Origin: Candidatus Ethanoperedens thermophilum
GTDB lineage: Archaea; Halobacteriota; Methanosarcinia; Methanosarcinales; EX4572-44
DNA length: 12,469 nucleotides
Direction: 5' to 3'
Assembly (NCBI GenBank): GCA_012910725.1
Contig: WNEG01000093.1
Span: 1-12,469, forward strand
In this document: in pieces, positions 7,231-12,469 of the stretch
Layout of the letters: each line of letters opens with the position of its first letter
Numbering within the stretch: position 1 is the first letter of the stretch
Made by a program: the position numbers and the translations under genes
The notes under the pieces: generated by a model
The model's input: the letters and a program-made list of their open reading frames with translations, nothing else
Database searches by the model: none
What the model was told of the DNA's origin: nothing

Positions 7231-7756
7231 CTATTTTTTCCTCCTGTAAACTTGTTATTTTCTCAAGAGTGCTCTCAAACTGTGTTGTAATATCTGTTCC
7301 ATTGTATTTTGCTGCGACTTCCCCTCGTATTCGCTCCTCACCTGGAAATATCTTTGCATCACATGGCACGTCCACACCAGCATCCACAACTCCTTTCAGT
7401 GCAGCATAGATCCTCGAGCCTTTTGTAGATGAGTAAAGGCCTATATCAAGGATTGCTGATTTCCATCCATGTTTAATCATGCGATGTCCCATAAGATGGC
7501 CTGTAAGATATGCTGCTGTTGTATTGGATGTACTTGCAGTGTATCCATATTTCTTAAGCTCTGTGGATACACAACTGACATGAGTCTTATCACCGGATTG
7601 TTCTGCTGTTACCAGTTGAATCTGCATGCGACTCAAGCTTTTTCGTGTAACCAGTCGCGGTTGTTTGGATATGATTAGCTTACGGCGAGTATGGTAATTG
7701 GTGCGCCCTTCCCGCCTTCTTCTGAAAGGTACTTTGTATCGTGGTCCTGTAGCCAT
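7220..7756 (-). CDS. rpl18: 50S ribosomal protein L18 (uL18)
   Basis: uL18 binds 5S rRNA together with uL5 in the central protuberance. The 178-residue sequence is archaeal-type: N-terminal [27 protein letters not shown], then [33 protein letters not shown] and [18 protein letters not shown] precedes the ATG, which lies 12 nt after the L19e stop. The C-terminus KIDEQ is encoded by sequence that also reads as a duplicate S5 start. Confidence 0.97.
   Translation of the reverse strand: MATGPRYKVPFRRRREGRTNYHTRRKLIISKQPRLVTRKSLSRMQIQLVTAEQSGDKTHVSCVSTELKKYGYTASTSNTTAAYLTGHLMGHRMIKHGWKSAILDIGLYSSTKGSRIYAALKGVVDAGVDVPCDAKIFPGEERIRGEVAAKYNGTDITTQFESTLEKITSLQEEKIDEQ
7240..7245 (-). promoter_or_regulatory. 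Strong Shine-Dalgarno site inside the L18 3' end
   Basis: AGGAGG on the minus strand lies 9 nt before the ATG at 7230. It presumably served the ancestral S5 start that overlapped L18. It now faces the bridging mini-ORF rather than the S5 ATG at 7057. Confidence 0.7.
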
Positions 7757-7768
7757 TTTTTTTCTCTC

Positions 7769-8212
7769 CTACTTTTTAATTGATTCGATATGGGCTTCAA
7801 GGTGCGCTACGCTTCGGTATTCTCCGCCTTTAGCTTTTCGATAGAGCTTGTGATGTATGGGGGCATCTACCGTGCCATCATCTCGAAGCTCTCTGAGTCT
7901 TCGTCTTAATGCCCGTATTTTTTTTATCCATTGTTCCTTCCTGGGGCGTCTTGCGCCTTTTGCACCTTTGCGAGAACCGTGTCCTTTACAATGCCCATAG
8001 GCTCTTTTTATATCTCTTGCTCTTGCTCTTGCGCGACTTATACCTTTTTTCTGTTTTCTTTTAATAGCGCCCTCTCCAACTAATTTTCTAATATCTTCTC
8101 GTGTGACAGCTTTTGCAACGTCTTCTGATACTTCGGGGTTTAACCAGACTCTTTCAAGACCTACCTTAAGCACCTTTGATGCAATTCTTCGCTGGTTTGA
8201 TAGATTGGACAT
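7769..8212 (-). CDS. rpl19e: 50S ribosomal protein L19e (eL19)
   Basis: An archaeal/eukaryote-specific large-subunit protein of 147 residues. It shows the family N-terminus ([23 protein letters not shown]), the very basic central segment ([38 protein letters not shown], given here in parts: [28 protein letters not shown]) and the helical C-terminus with [17 protein letters not shown]. The ATG lies 1 nt after the L32e stop (TAGCATG), so translation is almost certainly coupled. Confidence 0.97.
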   Translation of the reverse strand: MSNLSNQRRIASKVLKVGLERVWLNPEVSEDVAKAVTREDIRKLVGEGAIKRKQKKGISRARARARDIKRAYGHCKGHGSRKGAKGARRPRKEQWIKKIRALRRRLRELRDDGTVDAPIHHKLYRKAKGGEYRSVAHLEAHIESIKK

Positions 8213-8213
8213 G

Positions 8214-8606
8214 CTATTCCGTCACCTCGGTTTGCCTTCGGTTTAGTATTTTAATTCCAAGTTCATCTGCATGTGTTTCTATCAGTGATCTTTTCTTTTG
8301 TCCGACTGTGTGCCCAATTCTAATAGCAGTGGTCGCAGCATCTATGTTTTCAATGTCAAGAAGTGTGTGAACAAGGGTTTCTTTATATCCTGAAGGATGA
8401 ATACCTTTGACTCTCAAAGGACTGCCATATCCAGGATGGGCTACCGGACATCTCCCTTTGATGTGTATGCGTGTTTTGCTGTGCAGACCTCGTGGTTTTC
8501 TCCAGTTATCATCAAGTCTTTTTTTCTTGTGGGAATCTGCCCGTTTGAATGTTGGCTTTCTTGCCTTCTGCCGTTTTCTCACTTTAAGTAAATGTTTAGT
8601 TTCCAT
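8214..8606 (-). CDS. rpl32e: 50S ribosomal protein L32e (eL32)
   Basis: An archaeal/eukaryotic large-subunit protein, here 130 residues, lacking the N-terminal extension of some archaeal versions. Family landmarks are [38 protein letters not shown], and a C-terminal helix region with [11 protein letters not shown] and [17 protein letters not shown] precedes the ATG; the gene starts 12 nt after the L6 stop. This gene and eL19 between L6 and L18 mark the cluster as archaeal. Confidence 0.97.
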   Translation of the reverse strand: METKHLLKVRKRQKARKPTFKRADSHKKKRLDDNWRKPRGLHSKTRIHIKGRCPVAHPGYGSPLRVKGIHPSGYKETLVHTLLDIENIDAATTAIRIGHTVGQKKRSLIETHADELGIKILNRRQTEVTE

Positions 8607-8618
8607 GATTATCTCCCA

Positions 8619-9143
8619 CTATAATTTTTCCACTATGTATATTCCATCCTGGAACACTCTTGGATCAAAACCTTTGATTCGTGTAGCTTGCTCGATATTT
8701 GCTGCTGTCTGTCCAACATGTTCTTTATTAATCCCGGAGACCTCTACCTCATAACCATTCACAGTCACATCGACATCATCATATATCTTTGCTGTCCGCG
8801 GCTTTTTCTCACCAAGAAAATTAATTATAGATACATAATCATTCGTGACTTTTACCTGTATGGGAAAGTGAGCGAAGACCACTTTCATCCGGTAGGTATA
8901 TCCCTCGCTTACGCCTTTTATCATATTTCTCAGATGAGATGCAAATGTCCCTATCATTGCTGCTTGTTTTTTGCGTGTGCTTTGTGTTTCTACTACCATC
9001 ATAGAATCTGTTTTTGTTATTGTTATGTTAGGGTACCACAACTCTCGATTAAGACTACCTTTTTCACCTGCAACACTGACTATGTTGTCTGCAATAGTTG
9101 CTGTAACTCCCTCTCTAATGCTTACTTCTACTTTAGTCTCCAT
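8619..9143 (-). CDS. rpl6: 50S ribosomal protein L6 (uL6)
   Basis: uL6 is a large-subunit protein near the factor-binding site, built from two similar beta domains. The ATG at 9143 gives 174 residues and is preferred because AAGGTGAT sits a few nt upstream; the in-frame GTG at 9152 is part of that ribosome-binding site. Recognisable segments are METKVEVSIREGVTATI, TFASHLRNMIKGVSEGYTY (as in archaeal uL6), KMKVVFAHFPI-like text and GINKEHVGQTAANIEQATR. It lies 13 nt after the S8 stop. Confidence 0.96.
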   Translation of the reverse strand: METKVEVSIREGVTATIADNIVSVAGEKGSLNRELWYPNITITKTDSMMVVETQSTRKKQAAMIGTFASHLRNMIKGVSEGYTYRMKVVFAHFPIQVKVTNDYVSIINFLGEKKPRTAKIYDDVDVTVNGYEVEVSGINKEHVGQTAANIEQATRIKGFDPRVFQDGIYIVEKL

Positions 9144-9156
9144 TTTTATCACCTTT

Positions 9157-9546
9157 TCAGTACACGTATGCTAAGAGCTGCCCTCCAGCACCTTTTTCTG
9201 AAGCATCGTAGTGAGTCATTACTCCTTTTGATGTTGTTAATATGAGTGTGCCGAATTTTTTTGCTGGAAGGTATCGTTTCTCCCATTTCTCAAATTCGGT
9301 GTGTTTCACATAGTGCCGTGGTTTTATCACACCACACTTATTGATGCAAGCTTTTAGCTCTACAGTAAATACGCCTGCTTTTCCATCATCCACGAGTTCA
9401 AATTCTCCGATATATCCTGCATCCTGCATGACTTTTAATACGTTTCCGATCAGCTTCGATGCCGGTTTAACAATGCACTCTGGTTTACCTGTACTCTCGG
9501 CATTCTTAATGGTGGAGAGAGCATCAGCCATTGGGTCTAATAGCAT
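9157..9546 (-). CDS. rps8: 30S ribosomal protein S8 (uS8)
   Basis: uS8 is a primary 16S rRNA-binding protein of the platform. The 129-residue sequence has the N-terminal [14 protein letters not shown], the central [15 protein letters not shown], and the C-terminal [25 protein letters not shown] with the archaeal form of the STSKG-type signature. AGGTGA precedes the ATG, which lies 12 nt after the S14 stop. Confidence 0.97.
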   Translation of the reverse strand: MLLDPMADALSTIKNAESTGKPECIVKPASKLIGNVLKVMQDAGYIGEFELVDDGKAGVFTVELKACINKCGVIKPRHYVKHTEFEKWEKRYLPAKKFGTLILTTSKGVMTHYDASEKGAGGQLLAYVY

Positions 9547-9558
9547 CTTTTTTTCACC

Positions 9559-9711
9559 TCATGTGTATTTTCTAAAGCCCACTTCATAAGCCATTTCTCT
9601 AAAGCACTGTCTGCACAGGTATATCCCGTATTTTCTTACCAGTCCCTGTTTGCGTCCACACCGACGGCACTCATTAGCCCCGCGTCCGAATTTCTTTTGT
9701 GTTTTTTCCAT
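9559..9711 (-). CDS. rps14: 30S ribosomal protein S14, zinc-binding type (uS14)
   Basis: A small gene of 50 codons plus TGA. The product begins [11 protein letters not shown] and carries two CxxC pairs, C15-x2-C18 and C33-x2-C36, for one zinc ion. It ends with the family C-terminus ([14 protein letters not shown]). It assembles in the head of the 30S subunit. The ATG overlaps the L5 stop by one base (TAATG), so translation is coupled. Length and motifs match archaeal uS14 closely. Confidence 0.97.
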   Translation of the reverse strand: MEKTQKKFGRGANECRRCGRKQGLVRKYGIYLCRQCFREMAYEVGFRKYT

Positions 9712-10220
9712 TAGACTATCTCCACATTAAATCTCTCTTTGATATAAGAGATGGAGTCATCTGGTTTAAGTTTGTGTCTGGCTGGTATTGTTGATCTCAA
9801 CACTCTCCGCCGCTTCACCCTATAACCAGGTCTTTTAACTGCTACCAGAATATCCATGCCAAAGATGCCAATCTTGGGATCGTATTTCATATCAGGAAAA
9901 TCAGTATGTTCTTCAATTCCAAAGGCAAAGTTTCCATTATTATCAAACTGATCTGTAGTAAGCTCGTTTTCTGCTGCGGAAAGGCATGTATGAAGAAAGG
10001 ATTCTGCATTTTTGCCTCGAAGAGTTGTTTTGCAGCCTATAGGTTCTCCTTTTTTGATGCTAAAACCTGGAAGTGTTTTCTTTGCTTTTGTTCGTACAGG
10101 TCTGCCGCCAGTTATGGTTTTTATGATTTCTTCTGCCTTTTTTAATCGTTCACCACTTTCACCTACACTAATATGTACGGTGATTTTGTCTATCCGTGGA
10201 GTTAACATTGGATTACTCAA
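9711..10220 (-). CDS. rpl5: 50S ribosomal protein L5 (uL5)
   Basis: uL5 binds 5S rRNA and forms part of the central protuberance. The 169 residues include [39 protein letters not shown] (about 36-53), [15 protein letters not shown] (55-69), and the [15 protein letters not shown] and GIFGMDILV regions. The TTG at 10220 is chosen because GGTGATC (10225-10231), an extended match to the 16S 3' end, is 4 nt upstream. The NPM motif before the next ATG (10208) is also usual in the family. The TTG overlaps the TGA of an upstream mini-ORF. The start region is duplicated 80 nt upstream at the S4e end. Confidence 0.96.
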   Translation of the reverse strand: MSNPMLTPRIDKITVHISVGESGERLKKAEEIIKTITGGRPVRTKAKKTLPGFSIKKGEPIGCKTTLRGKNAESFLHTCLSAAENELTTDQFDNNGNFAFGIEEHTDFPDMKYDPKIGIFGMDILVAVKRPGYRVKRRRVLRSTIPARHKLKPDDSISYIKERFNVEIV

Positions 10221-10300
10221 TCGCGATCACCAACCTGTATACTGCGTATGCAGAGTTTTTTTAGGGATATGGGGATTAGGGTTAACATGGGATTACTCAA
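10217..10300 (-). CDS. 27-residue bridging mini-ORF between S4e and L5
   Basis: A TTG at 10300 overlaps the S4e TGA, exactly as the L5 TTG overlaps the TGA at 10217-10219. The frame is open for 27 codons. It begins MSNPMLT, the same seven residues as L5, and ends VGDRD, like the S4e C-terminus VGERD. The ORF is therefore a hybrid produced by the junction duplication. It may keep ribosomes moving from S4e to L5. A function for the peptide itself is unlikely. Confidence 0.4.
   Translation of the reverse strand: MSNPMLTLIPISLKKLCIRSIQVGDRD
10225..10231 (-). promoter_or_regulatory. Extended Shine-Dalgarno site of L5
   Basis: GGTGATC on the minus strand, 4 nt before the TTG at 10220, matches the complement of the conserved 16S 3' end. 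The duplicate copy at the S4e end reads GGTGAGC, so the two copies differ at this site. Confidence 0.7.
10235..10253. repeat. Hairpin related to the L18/S5 array
   Basis: ctgtatactgcgtatgcag has 8-nt arms around a 3-nt loop with one wobble or mismatch. Compared on the minus strand with ctgcacactccgtgtacag, 15 of 19 positions agree, and several differences fall at paired sites (ac/gt versus at/at), as expected of a conserved structure. Confidence 0.75.
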
Positions 10301-11004
10301 TCGCGCTCACCAACCGTTATTTCTGGCTTATCCTTGCCAATAACATAAACATATTTTTCCAGTGTTTCAAGTTCTCGTTCACCTGTTTTTACAGTAACTA
10401 CATTTAGACCTGAGCCACGAACAACCCGTTTCTTAACGATACTACCGGTTTCACCTGAATGCTTCCCACCTACGATGATTGCCATGCTGCCCTCTTCAAA
10501 CGTAAGATGTTTAACAATGTTTTTGTCAGGTAATGAAAGGATCAATGAATCTCCTGGTGCATATCCCTCTTCTCCAAGCATATTGGTTCCGTCATGAAGG
10601 TTTAACTGCACTTTTCCACCTTTTATAGTGGTTTTATTTGTTATCTTGCAGAGTTTTTTCAGATCAGGATTGTCAAGACTTCGCAGTTCTAATTTTCCTT
10701 TTGGACTCAAAAGCATTCTGTAGTATTGTTTGTTTTCTGGAATAGCTACAACATCGAAGAGCCCCACTGGAAACTTTGGATTCTTTCGTATCCTGCCATC
10801 TACCAGAACATTCTCGGCGTTTAGTATTTTCTTTGTTTCATTAAGTGTATTTGCAATCTTAAGCATGTCTCGTACAATTAGTGCAAGAGGCATACTCAGT
10901 GATTTATTATGAGGTCCAGGATTTGTATTGACTATCCATGTGTTTGTTTTTCGTGTTATTGACCATGTCTTTGGTGCTGCTACTCTTTTTTGATGTCCAC
11001 TCAT
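10297..11004 (-). CDS. rps4e: 30S ribosomal protein S4e (eS4)
   Basis: An archaeal/eukaryotic small-subunit protein of 235 residues. It has the N-terminal HQKRVAAPKTW, an S4-like RNA-binding segment around 40-85 (VLVDGRIRKN at 66-75, then FPVGLFDVV), the central S4e domain and a C-terminal KOW-like segment (MAIIVGGKHSGETGSIV). The ATG overlaps the L24 stop (ATGA, 4 nt). The 3' end coding VGERD is duplicated 80 nt further on, in the spacer before L5. Confidence 0.97.
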   Translation of the reverse strand: MSGHQKRVAAPKTWSITRKTNTWIVNTNPGPHNKSLSMPLALIVRDMLKIANTLNETKKILNAENVLVDGRIRKNPKFPVGLFDVVAIPENKQYYRMLLSPKGKLELRSLDNPDLKKLCKITNKTTIKGGKVQLNLHDGTNMLGEEGYAPGDSLILSLPDKNIVKHLTFEEGSMAIIVGGKHSGETGSIVKKRVVRGSGLNVVTVKTGERELETLEKYVYVIGKDKPEITVGERD

Positions 11005-11381
11005 ATCTTCGTTCTCCGCAGGATATTCTCCCTCTCTGTATCGTCAAGATTTAATTTGGTAATCATCACATTTGAAGGGTGTATTGGACGCCCTACTTCT
11101 GTTCCATCCGACTTTGTAGATACTATGCCCTCAACAGCAATGGTGGTTTTTTTATAGTTTACTGCTACAACCTTCCCTTCAGTATTTCTGTGTCCCCCAC
11201 GCATCACTTTCACGGTATCGCCCACCAGTACTGGAATGGCATTTTTGTTATGTTTGCTTGTTAGTTCACTGCTCAACATTGCACCCATCTGTTTGTTTCT
11301 TTGATGAAGTGATGCTGTAAAGAGCGCTTTTCTCTGCTTTCTTGGTTGCTTGCTTTTTATCATCATACCTCTCAACCTCAT
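11001..11381 (-). CDS. rpl24: 50S ribosomal protein L24 (uL24)
   Basis: uL24 is an early-assembly 23S rRNA-binding protein. The KOW motif lies at about 52-78 ([20 protein letters not shown]), followed by the archaeal [18 protein letters not shown]. The ATG at 11381 makes an ATGA overlap with the L14 stop and gives 126 residues. The family usually begins just before [10 protein letters not shown], so the ATG at 11366, with GAGGT 8 nt upstream, is an equally good or better start (121 residues). Confidence 0.96.
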   Translation of the reverse strand: MRLRGMMIKSKQPRKQRKALFTASLHQRNKQMGAMLSSELTSKHNKNAIPVLVGDTVKVMRGGHRNTEGKVVAVNYKKTTIAVEGIVSTKSDGTEVGRPIHPSNVMITKLNLDDTERENILRRTKI

Positions 11382-11776
11382 ACAACGATTGTGGCAGTGG
11401 AGGTAATCTTTGGGAATCTGTCTGCCAGTTCTTTTGCTACAGGCCCTTTAATTTCACTGCCTTTTGGAATGCCTGTTTCATCTATAAGTACCACTGCATT
11501 ATCTTCAAAAGATACCCTGATCCCATCAGGCCGTCTAAATTCTTTTTTTTGGCGTATCACAACACAAGTAACTATTTGCTTTCGCATCTCTGGAGTGCCT
11601 TTTTTAACTGATGCAACAATCATATCGCCAATTCCTGCACGAGGATGTCGGTTTTTGACACCACGATATTTTTTGACTGATATTATTTCAACAACCTTTG
11701 CTCCAGTATTATCAGCACATTGGATACGTGAAGCAGTTCCCAGTGATCGCGGAATCTTTGCTTTAAGTCCGATCAT
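11378..11776 (-). CDS. rpl14: 50S ribosomal protein L14 (uL14)
   Basis: uL14 sits at the subunit interface. The 132-residue archaeal-type sequence has the N-terminal extension before [11 protein letters not shown] (18-27), then [19 protein letters not shown], and a C-terminal [20 protein letters not shown]. It starts 3 nt after the S17 stop and ends in a 4-nt ATGA overlap with the listed L24 start. Confidence 0.98.
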   Translation of the reverse strand: MIGLKAKIPRSLGTASRIQCADNTGAKVVEIISVKKYRGVKNRHPRAGIGDMIVASVKKGTPEMRKQIVTCVVIRQKKEFRRPDGIRVSFEDNAVVLIDETGIPKGSEIKGPVAKELADRFPKITSTATIVV

Positions 11777-11779
11777 TAT

Positions 11780-12118
11780 TTACACAACCTCCACTACGAC
11801 AAAACTCTTTGTTTTGCTTAGGGGGCGGCATTCTGCTATACGTACGCGATCTCCTTCTTTAGCTGAGATACATGGTGGATTGTGTGCATGAATCCTGCTT
11901 CTGCGTTTTTCAAATCGTTCGTATTTTGGAACTTTTTTCTCGAATGTACGCTCTACAACTATGGTTTTCTGCATTTTAGAGCTTAGCACCACACCATTTA
12001 TCATGCTACCTCGTACCGAGAGTACTCCATGAAATGGGCAGTTTGGATCATTACATTCACTATCCGGTGGTGGTACATTAAGTCCAATATCTCGTGTCAT
12101 TGGTGTCATTGACGTCAT
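11780..12118 (-). CDS. rps17: 30S ribosomal protein S17 (uS17)
   Basis: uS17 is a primary 16S rRNA binder. The ATG at 12118 is chosen because it overlaps the rnp1 stop (TAATG) and has GGAG 9 nt upstream. It gives 112 residues. The archaeal signature [10 protein letters not shown] (22-31) is followed by the OB-fold with [12 protein letters not shown] and [11 protein letters not shown]. Near-repeats of ATGAC give three in-frame Met-Thr pairs in the first eight residues (MTSMTPMT), so a start at 12109 or 12100 is possible. An upstream ATG at 12133 is also in frame. Confidence 0.96.
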   Translation of the reverse strand: MTSMTPMTRDIGLNVPPPDSECNDPNCPFHGVLSVRGSMINGVVLSSKMQKTIVVERTFEKKVPKYERFEKRRSRIHAHNPPCISAKEGDRVRIAECRPLSKTKSFVVVEVV

Positions 12119-12417
12119 TAAGCACATCTCCAATTCAATTTATGTTTCTTGTTTCTCATTTTTATACGATTTTCAGGTTGTGATAGTAACAGGCTTCCAC
12201 ATACTGATACATGATATTCTTCAAGCTTGAAGTGAAATGTGTTATACTTCTTAGGTATTTGCTTGCAACTGTCCTTTGTTTCGATAACAAGCATATTTTT
12301 AGTTTCATCAACGATTATTCCACTCATTCCATTCTGGCATGTATTTGTGCTGTTAGCTACTGTTACATTAAGCCCGATCAGTTCGTGGTATATCAAATTA
12401 TGTGGTGTTATATTCAT
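12118..12417 (-). CDS. rnp1: Ribonuclease P protein component 1 (Rnp1/Rpp29-like)
   Basis: This is a protein subunit of archaeal RNase P, which trims the 5' leader of pre-tRNA. It has 99 residues from the ATG at 12417, matching the family start just before HELIGL. Signature segments are [10 protein letters not shown] (11-20), [14 protein letters not shown] (34-47), [12 protein letters not shown] (54-65) and PENRIKMR (81-88). The frame is open upstream to the window edge, but that extension is GC-rich and unlike the family. The gene is usually found before S17 in archaeal S10-type clusters. No clear Shine-Dalgarno site precedes the ATG. Confidence 0.95.
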   Translation of the reverse strand: MNITPHNLIYHELIGLNVTVANSTNTCQNGMSGIIVDETKNMLVIETKDSCKQIPKKYNTFHFKLEEYHVSVCGSLLLSQPENRIKMRNKKHKLNWRCA

Positions 12418-12469
12418 CTTACTTGCGCGAGGCGACCACGTCCGTAAGGGCGGGGAGGAATTGCGCACA
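12418..12469. other. GC-rich unassigned segment upstream of rnp1
   Basis: These 52 bases are about 63% G+C, well above the flanking genes. On the plus strand, cgtcc-gtaa-gggcg can fold into a 5-bp hairpin with a GNRA-type loop, followed by ggggaggaattgcgc. None of the minus-strand frames resembles the end of L29 or SUI1, the usual upstream genes. It could be the edge of a mobile element or simply an atypical spacer. Confidence 0.4.

Larger units (their letters stand above)
7039..7231. repeat. Duplicated L18/S5 junction flanking a hairpin-repeat insert
   Basis: The 20-mer tagcccctttattgttcatc at 7039-7058 recurs at 7213-7231 with one c fewer. One copy is the S5 start, the other is the L18 end plus a ghost S5 start. 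The intervening 154 nt (7059-7212) carry four related hairpins and a unique ~33-nt tail. This is the signature expected from an insertion with target duplication, or from tandem duplication followed by insertion. Confidence 0.85.
10201..10315. repeat. Duplicated S4e/L5 junction flanking a hairpin insert
   Basis: A 35-nt direct repeat occupies 10201-10235 and 10281-10315 with two mismatches (period 80 nt). Each copy contains the stop codon region of S4e and the TTG/ATG start region of L5. Between them are 45 nt (10236-10280) containing a hairpin and the text tagggatatggggattaggg. The flanks and layout parallel the L18/S5 insert. Confidence 0.9.

Noticed and set aside
8688..9245. 185-codon plus-strand ORF opposite L6/S8
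   Set aside because: Antisense to two conserved ribosomal protein genes; the Cys/Tyr/Ile-rich peptide looks like a frame artefact.
10235..10260. Rho-independent-type terminator: hairpin followed by a T-run on the plus strand
   Set aside because: No plus-strand gene ends here. On the transcribed minus strand the run is A and precedes the hairpin, so it cannot act as an intrinsic terminator for the operon.
12418..12468. N-terminal extension of Rnp1 (MRNSSPPLRTW...)
   Set aside because: The Rnp1 family begins just before HELIGL; the extra residues come from a GC-rich segment of different composition, and the ATG at 12417 gives a normal length.

Overview
The window is an archaeal chromosome segment. 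Every confidently recognised gene lies on the minus strand, so transcription runs from high to low coordinates. The organism is an archaeon because eL32, eL19 and eS4 are present, along with a zinc-ribbon uS14 of 50 residues and an RNase P Rnp1 subunit. The order rnp1-S17-L14-L24-S4e-L5-S14-S8-L6-L32e-L19e-L18-S5-L30-L15-secY is the archaeal S10/spc arrangement. The protein sequences look euryarchaeal (methanogen or methanotroph-related Methanomicrobia-like). I cannot place it to genus from sequence alone.

Layout from the operon's upstream end: 12118-12417 rnp1; 5507-12118 fourteen ribosomal protein genes, nearly all packed with 0-13 nt spacing or ATGA/TAATG-type overlaps; 4022-5500 secY; 1781-3928 purL (purine synthesis), in the place where many archaea have adk/cmk-type genes; 159-1703 a membrane-anchored P-loop NTPase with C-terminal TPR repeats, not a housekeeping operon member. 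The first ~158 bases hold an open plus-strand frame that may be the tail of a convergent gene. The last ~52 bases, upstream of rnp1, are strikingly GC-rich and I do not recognise them as L29 or SUI1.

The most interesting signal is in the junctions. In an otherwise tightly packed operon, two gene junctions (S4e/L5 and L18/S5) have been opened. In each, the stop/start junction is present twice as a direct repeat (35 nt with 2 mismatches; 19-20 nt with one indel). Between the copies sits sequence containing related short hairpins (ctgcacac-tcc-gtgtacag type). In both cases the duplicated start codon opens an in-frame mini-ORF (27 and 57 codons) that runs through the whole insert and stops on top of the true start codon of the next gene (TTGA and TGATG overlaps). 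Translational coupling is thus preserved on paper. A third spacer, secY/purL, has a perfect 9-bp palindrome with the same three-base loop and another hairpin resembling the family. This pattern fits a small hairpin element that inserts into overlapping gene junctions with duplication of the target, but that mechanism is inference.

Functionally, the core genes make the large and small ribosomal subunits, an RNase P protein and the Sec translocon channel. PurL and the NTPase appear to be later neighbours on the same strand.
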